A DNA stretch of 64,000 nt from Eubacteriales bacterium (GTDB lineage Bacteria; Bacillota; Clostridia; Acetivibrionales; JANLFN01). A model generated the notes under the pieces. It was not told the origin of the DNA. It saw nothing but the letters and a program-made list of their open reading frames with translations, and ran no database searches. The translations under genes were made by a program, and so were the position numbers. Below are positions 59,832 through 64,000 of this stretch, one piece after another (position 1 is the first letter of the stretch; the number at the start of each line of letters is the position of its first letter). Location: positions 124,001 to 188,000 of the forward strand of contig JANLFN010000004.1 of the NCBI GenBank assembly GCA_024655885.1, in the 5' to 3' direction.

Positions 59832-60245
59832 TTACGCAAGTTCCTTCAATTTTTTATACGTCAGGTTCAGCAAGGATTTATCCTGGCTGTATGTGACAAG
59901 GTTCATCGCATCTTCAATGCTGAAAAAACCTCCTTCTAAAAACTTGTCTTGCTCATTAATATTAAATTCCTCATTGTGGGTTTTCATTATATACCATGTG
60001 ATTTTATTGCAGATTGGTTTTTGTCGTGTTACAGAAAAGAACTCATAACTTGTTTGACCGGCTGGAGAAATGATGTCCGCAGAAATACCCGCTTCTTCCT
60101 TTACTCTTCTTAAAGCAACTTCATTGGCTAAATCCCCGTTGCGGACCACGCCTTTGGGAAATATCCACTCACCCTTTTCGTTCTTCAGGAGGAATACCTT
60201 TTCACCCGAAAAAACCAGTCCTCCAGCACACTTTCTTACAATCAT
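59832..60245 (-). CDS. Nudix hydrolase-like protein with altered Nudix box
   Basis: 137 residues with a Nudix fold: 'CAGGLVFSGEKVFLLKNEKGEWIFPKGVV' leading into the box 'GDLANEVALRRVKEEAGI'. The canonical box GX5EX7REUXEEXGU is altered: the first Glu is Asp and the Arg-Glu pair is Arg-Arg, while the metal-binding EExG is kept. It may still bind nucleotide or have shifted activity. It is located between YigZ and hflX without clear operon partners. Substrate unknown. Confidence 0.82.
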   Translation of the reverse strand: MIVRKCAGGLVFSGEKVFLLKNEKGEWIFPKGVVRNGDLANEVALRRVKEEAGISADIISPAGQTSYEFFSVTRQKPICNKITWYIMKTHNEEFNINEQDKFLEGGFFSIEDAMNLVTYSQDKSLLNLTYKKLKELA

Positions 60246-60365
60246 AACAAAAACCCCTTTCGATTTTTTGAAGGTTAATGTAAGCGCAAAGAAGCATTCG
60301 CAGCCATATGAACTTTTTTACATGAATTTAGCACTCTTATTATTATAATACCCTATTTCAATATA

Positions 60366-62147
60366 TTATTCAATCATTTTATCCCTTACAAGAAATTCCT
60401 TAACCCTGCCTGTTTCCCTGCTCCTCATCCGGACCTTTACCCTTATCCCCTCTCCTGTAAACTCCCTGTCCAGGAGTTTTCCGTTTTCATAGATGTAGGA
60501 AAGCACCCGGCCTTCACTGTAAGGCACCAGCAGCTCCACCTCCTCTTCCTCTGCCGGCATCAATTCCGAAATGCCCTTTAAAAGTTCATCCAGCCCCTGG
60601 CCTGTCTTCGCAGAGATCTCAAATACCTTCTCGGCACGGCTTTCCACAGCAACCCTGAAGGCGTCCCGCCGCAGGTCCGTTTTGTTCAGCGCCAGAATGA
60701 CAGGCTTGCCGGAAGCTCCAAGGCTGTCCAGTATCTCATCCACCACAGCAATATGCTCGCCGAGCTCCTCACTTGTCACATCCGCCACATGGATTAAAAC
60801 ATCGGCGTATACGGCCTCCTCCAGAGTAGACTTGAAAGCCTCCACCAGGTCGTGGGGAAGCTTGCGGATGAACCCCACGGTATCGGTCAGGAGGGCTTCC
60901 CTCCCATCCGGCAGGTGAAACTTTCTGGTGGCAGGGTCAAGGGTGGCAAAAAGCCTGTCTTCCGCAAGTACGTCGCACTTGCACAGCGCATTCATCAACG
61001 AGGATTTTCCCGCATTGGTGTATCCCACCACCGCCACCGTGGGAATTGCGTCTTTGGACCTGCCCTCACGCAGGATTCCCCTTCTCCTGCCCACCTTTTC
61101 CAATTCCCTTTGAAGGAAATCGATTCTCCTGCGGATGTGCCTCCGGTCCACCTCCAGCTTCTTTTCACCGGGGCCCCGGGTGCCTATTCCTCCCCCAAGC
61201 CTTGACAGCTGTCCACCCAATCCCGTCAGGCGGGGAAGCCTGTATTTAAGCTGTGCCAGTTCCACCTGCAGCTTTCCTTCCATGGAGCGGGCCCTCTGGG
61301 CGAAAATATCCAGTATTAACGCCGTCCTGTCAATGACTTTTACGCCCACAGCCTTTTCCAGGTTTCTTATCTGGGCGCCGGACAGTTCATCGTCAAAAAT
61401 GATCACGTTTGCATCCAGGGCCTGCCTTAAAAGATTCAGCTCATCCACCTTTCCCTTCCCGATATAATAGGCGGAATTCCTGCCCTCTTTTCTTTGAAGC
61501 ACCTTATGCAGGACAGTGACCCCCGCGGTGACGGCAAGCTCCTGAAGCTCCTCCAGTGACCTTTCCCCTTCGGTCCTCTGACCGGCCACCTTTCCCCCGG
61601 GGGCTTCCAGTCCCACAAGAACAGCCCGTTCTTCTTCTTCCCTGATTTCATGGGCCGTATTTCCCCGCGTCCTGTCCCTGTCCAGTATGAGCTCTAAAAG
61701 GAGGTTGATTTTTCCATCTCCCGGGGCAAAAGGTCCGAACAGGTCCATCCTGCTGAACTCGCCGTTTTCACCCCTTGCGGGCAGTGCCGCATAAATTTCA
61801 ACAGCCGTGCCGTCCTTCACTCCCACAGCCGCTATGGCATCCAGCTTTAGTTTCAAGGCCGCATTAAGGTCCACAGCCGAAAGCTGTCCTTCTCCGGTGG
61901 GATGGGTGTGGACGCACCGGATTCCGGAAAGCCTGGCCTCGTCCCTTTTTCCATGGACTTCATCCAGAGAGACCGTTGTGCTGTCGCCTACGCTCACGTC
62001 CACAACGCTGCCTTTCCTGTCCAAATACACCGCGATTTCCCGGTTGATCCTCCCGGTTAAGTCCGCAAGCCTCCTCGCCAGTTCTTCAGGCAAAAACTCC
62101 CCGCTGCCTGCCTGTATCCCGTACAGCTCCTCCATCTGTTTTAACAC
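60366..62147 (-). CDS. hflX: GTPase HflX with N-terminal JAMM-like domain
   Basis: 593 residues from a GTG at 62147. The C-terminal half is HflX: linker 'SGAQIRNLEKAVGVKVIDRTALILDIFAQRARS', then 'LGGQLSRLGGGIGTRGPGEKKLEVDRR', G1 'VGYTNAGKSSLMNAL', G3 'DTVGFI' and G4 'NKTD'. HflX splits stalled ribosomes. The first ~170 residues are extra and contain H80, H82, S90 and D93 in 'VHTHPTGEGQLSAVD', an exact H-x-H-x7-S-x2-D JAMM metal motif, plus E37. In-frame upstream codons (62148-62195) read FINGISGNTESLKES, family-like but with no usable start. Confidence 0.93.
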   Translation of the reverse strand: MLKQMEELYGIQAGSGEFLPEELARRLADLTGRINREIAVYLDRKGSVVDVSVGDSTTVSLDEVHGKRDEARLSGIRCVHTHPTGEGQLSAVDLNAALKLKLDAIAAVGVKDGTAVEIYAALPARGENGEFSRMDLFGPFAPGDGKINLLLELILDRDRTRGNTAHEIREEEERAVLVGLEAPGGKVAGQRTEGERSLEELQELAVTAGVTVLHKVLQRKEGRNSAYYIGKGKVDELNLLRQALDANVIIFDDELSGAQIRNLEKAVGVKVIDRTALILDIFAQRARSMEGKLQVELAQLKYRLPRLTGLGGQLSRLGGGIGTRGPGEKKLEVDRRHIRRRIDFLQRELEKVGRRRGILREGRSKDAIPTVAVVGYTNAGKSSLMNALCKCDVLAEDRLFATLDPATRKFHLPDGREALLTDTVGFIRKLPHDLVEAFKSTLEEAVYADVLIHVADVTSEELGEHIAVVDEILDSLGASGKPVILALNKTDLRRDAFRVAVESRAEKVFEISAKTGQGLDELLKGISELMPAEEEEVELLVPYSEGRVLSYIYENGKLLDREFTGEGIRVKVRMRSRETGRVKEFLVRDKMIE

Positions 62148-62221
62148 CGACTCTTTGAGGGATTCGGTATTGCCGCTGATACCGTTGATAAATTTTCACC
62201 ATCCATTTTCATAAAAAATAG

Positions 62222-63496
62222 TCATTTTCTTGCCTTCACGGCCTTCCCCAGTGCACTCCACATATCCTGATGCAAAAGTCCCAGCCTCCACAAAGCGATG
62301 CCGTCCAGGCCGTATTTCTTGGCAATGCCTACCTTTGTGGAAATGGTCCCTGGAGTTTCGCTGCTGGCCGAGATCCCCAGCAGCAGTTTTTCAGCAGGCA
62401 CCTGGGACTTAGCCTCCTCAACGGCTTCTATGACCTTGTCCACCGGCTCCGGCGCCGGCTGCGGATTATAGTCGTAGGCCATAATAATAATCCTGTCCGC
62501 CGTCTGCCCCAGGGCCTTATAATCATATCCTCCGTAAGCGCTGTTGGGTGGATGGAGGGTCAGTGTCAGCTTCACGCCGTCCTGCTTCAGCCTGGCGGAC
62601 AGCAGTTCCACAAAGCTTGAAAAGCTCCTCTGCACCGCTGTCCGCTCTTCTTCTTCGTCTCTCCAGCCAAGGCCCTCAAAATCAAGGTTCACCCCCTGGT
62701 ACAGCTTTGCCTCGGCAGCAATCCCGTCCACCGCCTTTTTCACCGCCTTCTTGTCCGAAAGCAGGCTCCGTATTGCCCCACCGGTATCGGTCATGTTGAC
62801 CACCATTTCCGTCTTCAGCTTATACTCCCTGGAAGCCTCCAGTACGTTCTCCCACCCGTCCGGCTTCCTCCAGCCCGTTGAACTGTCGGACAGCAAGGTC
62901 CCCTGTTTGTCCATGGAATACCAGCCGAAGGCCAGACCGCTCAGCAGGGCGGTGTTCCCTTCTGCCTTCCCGGGATAGGGCTTTCCGAACAGGTCTTCCC
63001 AGCTGCTGCTCTCACCGGGGACCCCCAGGGCGTAGAAACCCACAACCGTCATTTCTCTGGCCGGCGATGCCATCCTCACTTCTTTGGCCGCGGCATCCCA
63101 TGTGATGCTGCACCCAAAGGCTTCTCCAAAAAAGCGCAGGGGGATCATTGTCCTGTTTCCGATAATTGTGGGCGGGGCGTCCAGCGGCACCTCCTCCCCG
63201 TTTTTCAACGTCTCTGGGCCATCAATGCGCAGGACCACCGACGTACCCCGGTCATGGGCACTTACGGTCTTGGTGGAGGCGTCCCACTCCACGCCGATGT
63301 TTAACGCTTCCGCAACGGCCCGGAAGGGGACTAGGGCCCTGTCGTTCCGGATCACCGGGGGGGCGTCGAAAGCCACCGGCAAGCCGTCCACATAGACGGA
63401 TATGGTTTCCGGCTGCTCCGGCTGTGCAAGCACCGGCTGGGATAAGGCCGCTGAAATCAGGGTACAGATAAGTGCCCATATAATCCATCGCTTCAT
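62222..63496 (-). CDS. Copper amine oxidase N-domain protein with GH18-type domain
   Basis: 424 residues from the ATG at 63496 (AAGGAGA 8 nt upstream). A signal peptide (~1-25) precedes two copper-amine-oxidase-N-type repeats, each with a 'NRxxVPFRxxxEALxxxVxWD' pattern (~30-85 and ~90-145). The rest (~150-420) resembles glycoside hydrolase 18, with 'LYQGVNLDFEGLGW' matching the DxxDxE catalytic motif (acid Glu kept) and 'IIIMAYDYNPQ'. This is the arrangement of spore or wall-associated lysin-like proteins such as YdhD. It probably binds or cuts cell-wall glycans. No downstream partner is clear. Confidence 0.88.
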   Translation of the reverse strand: MKRWIIWALICTLISAALSQPVLAQPEQPETISVYVDGLPVAFDAPPVIRNDRALVPFRAVAEALNIGVEWDASTKTVSAHDRGTSVVLRIDGPETLKNGEEVPLDAPPTIIGNRTMIPLRFFGEAFGCSITWDAAAKEVRMASPAREMTVVGFYALGVPGESSSWEDLFGKPYPGKAEGNTALLSGLAFGWYSMDKQGTLLSDSSTGWRKPDGWENVLEASREYKLKTEMVVNMTDTGGAIRSLLSDKKAVKKAVDGIAAEAKLYQGVNLDFEGLGWRDEEEERTAVQRSFSSFVELLSARLKQDGVKLTLTLHPPNSAYGGYDYKALGQTADRIIIMAYDYNPQPAPEPVDKVIEAVEEAKSQVPAEKLLLGISASSETPGTISTKVGIAKKYGLDGIALWRLGLLHQDMWSALGKAVKARK

Positions 63497-63568
63497 TTGT
63501 AAATTCTCCTTATATAGTATGACTTTAAAGTTACACAACCTTAAAAGGTGAGGGTTAAACCGGCCGGA

Positions 63569-64000
63569 TCAGCCTTCCGCCGGGTCCGGGTCGGTTTTCT
63601 CCCTCCCCTCTATGAACTGCAGGCCTAAAACAGATAAAAATATGATGGCCCCGCTGGCAATAAAACAGTTCAGCACACCGAACCGGTCGGATACGCCGCC
63701 CGCAAACAGATTGCCGAAAGGGGTGCTCCCTCCGAACACCAGGGTATACAGGCTCACCACTCTTCCCCGGAACTCATCCCCGGAATTGAGCTGCAGGGTT
63801 GAATTCGCGGTGGTAAAGAAGGCCGTATTGGAAATACCTACCAGGCCCAGCAGCAGCGCAGAGACGAAATAAATCCTCACAAGTCCCAGAAGAACCAGGA
63901 TCACGGAGGTAGCTGCGGAGCATAAAAACAGGAGGGTACCACGGGGACCGGATTTACTGCCGGCTGCAATAATAACGGCTCCCACCAGTGAGCCGGCCCC
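63569..64000 (-). CDS. MFS transporter (partial, N-terminus off window)
   Basis: The C-terminal ~143 residues of a polytopic transporter; the frame is open to the right edge. About four hydrophobic segments are seen, with 'NTAFFTTANSTLQLNSGDEFRGRVVSLYTLVFGGSTPFGNLFAGGVSDRFG'. This loop, with Asp-Arg-Gly-Arg-Val, is typical of the MFS_3/EntS-like branch of drug or siderophore exporters. The substrate cannot be told. The tail EGREKTDPDPAEG is soluble. Confidence 0.85.
   Translation of the reverse strand, partial: GAGSLVGAVIIAAGSKSGPRGTLLFLCSAATSVILVLLGLVRIYFVSALLLGLVGISNTAFFTTANSTLQLNSGDEFRGRVVSLYTLVFGGSTPFGNLFAGGVSDRFGVLNCFIASGAIIFLSVLGLQFIEGREKTDPDPAEG

Overview
The window reads as a chromosomal segment of a spore-forming, anaerobic Gram-positive bacterium of the class Clostridia. 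Sporulation or germination genes (spoIIR, ytaF, a GerMN lipoprotein) sit beside strict-anaerobe genes: [FeFe] hydrogenase, formate dehydrogenase, an aldehyde:ferredoxin oxidoreductase-family enzyme, rubrerythrin and rubredoxin-like proteins. S-layer-homology proteins and AGGAGG-type ribosome binding sites fit the same picture. I cannot name a genus. All calls come from reading the sequence; no database search was run. No rRNA, tRNA, CRISPR array, transposase or prophage gene was seen.

Layout. 1-4.3 kb: a GldA/F/G-type ABC operon with a DUF4340 protein, cut by the left edge. 4.6-10.9 kb: a sugar-catabolic block, with GH3 and metallo-beta-lactamase-fold genes diverging from an AraC regulator fused to a GH39 glycosidase. 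11-14.5 kb: Ca2+-type P-ATPase and YtaF. 14.6-19.4 kb: an ASKHA/ferredoxin corrinoid-activator-like protein, a uroporphyrinogen-decarboxylase-family methyltransferase-like protein and an unidentified polytopic membrane protein. 19.4-24.9 kb: a PLP decarboxylase, a c-di-AMP (ydaO/yuaA) riboswitch upstream of a glutamate 2,3-aminomutase-like radical SAM enzyme, a Crp/Fnr regulator and spoIIR. 25-33 kb: pyrG, then a secreted S41 protease and two SLH proteins. 33-38 kb: ddl-murI-DUF1934-argS-MBL.

38.3-55.7 kb is a molybdenum/tungsten island. It holds an aldehyde oxidoreductase-family gene behind a candidate Moco/Tuco leader with terminator, a MoaD/ThiS-like carrier, MoeB/HesA, a MOSC protein, MoaC, MoaA, two MoeA proteins (one fused to a binding-protein-like domain), a tungstate-type ABC transporter, MogA/MoaB, FdhD, MobA, a Cys-type formate dehydrogenase and an overlapping [FeFe] hydrogenase. 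Metal uptake, pterin synthesis, metal insertion, nucleotide attachment and the client enzymes are therefore all together, but no moaE was found.

56-64 kb: DUF1540, RCKP rubredoxin-like and rubrerythrin genes, a GerMN lipoprotein, a CoA-binding protein, YigZ, a Nudix protein, HflX with an N-terminal JAMM-like motif, a GH18-type protein with copper-amine-oxidase-N domains, and an MFS transporter cut by the right edge.

The strongest observations are the c-di-AMP riboswitch upstream of an enzyme whose active site looks like glutamate 2,3-aminomutase (suggesting second-messenger control of beta-glutamate as an osmolyte), the JAMM-like domain on HflX, the AraC-GH39 fusion, and the fdhA-hydA pair with no nearby NAD-linked subunits.
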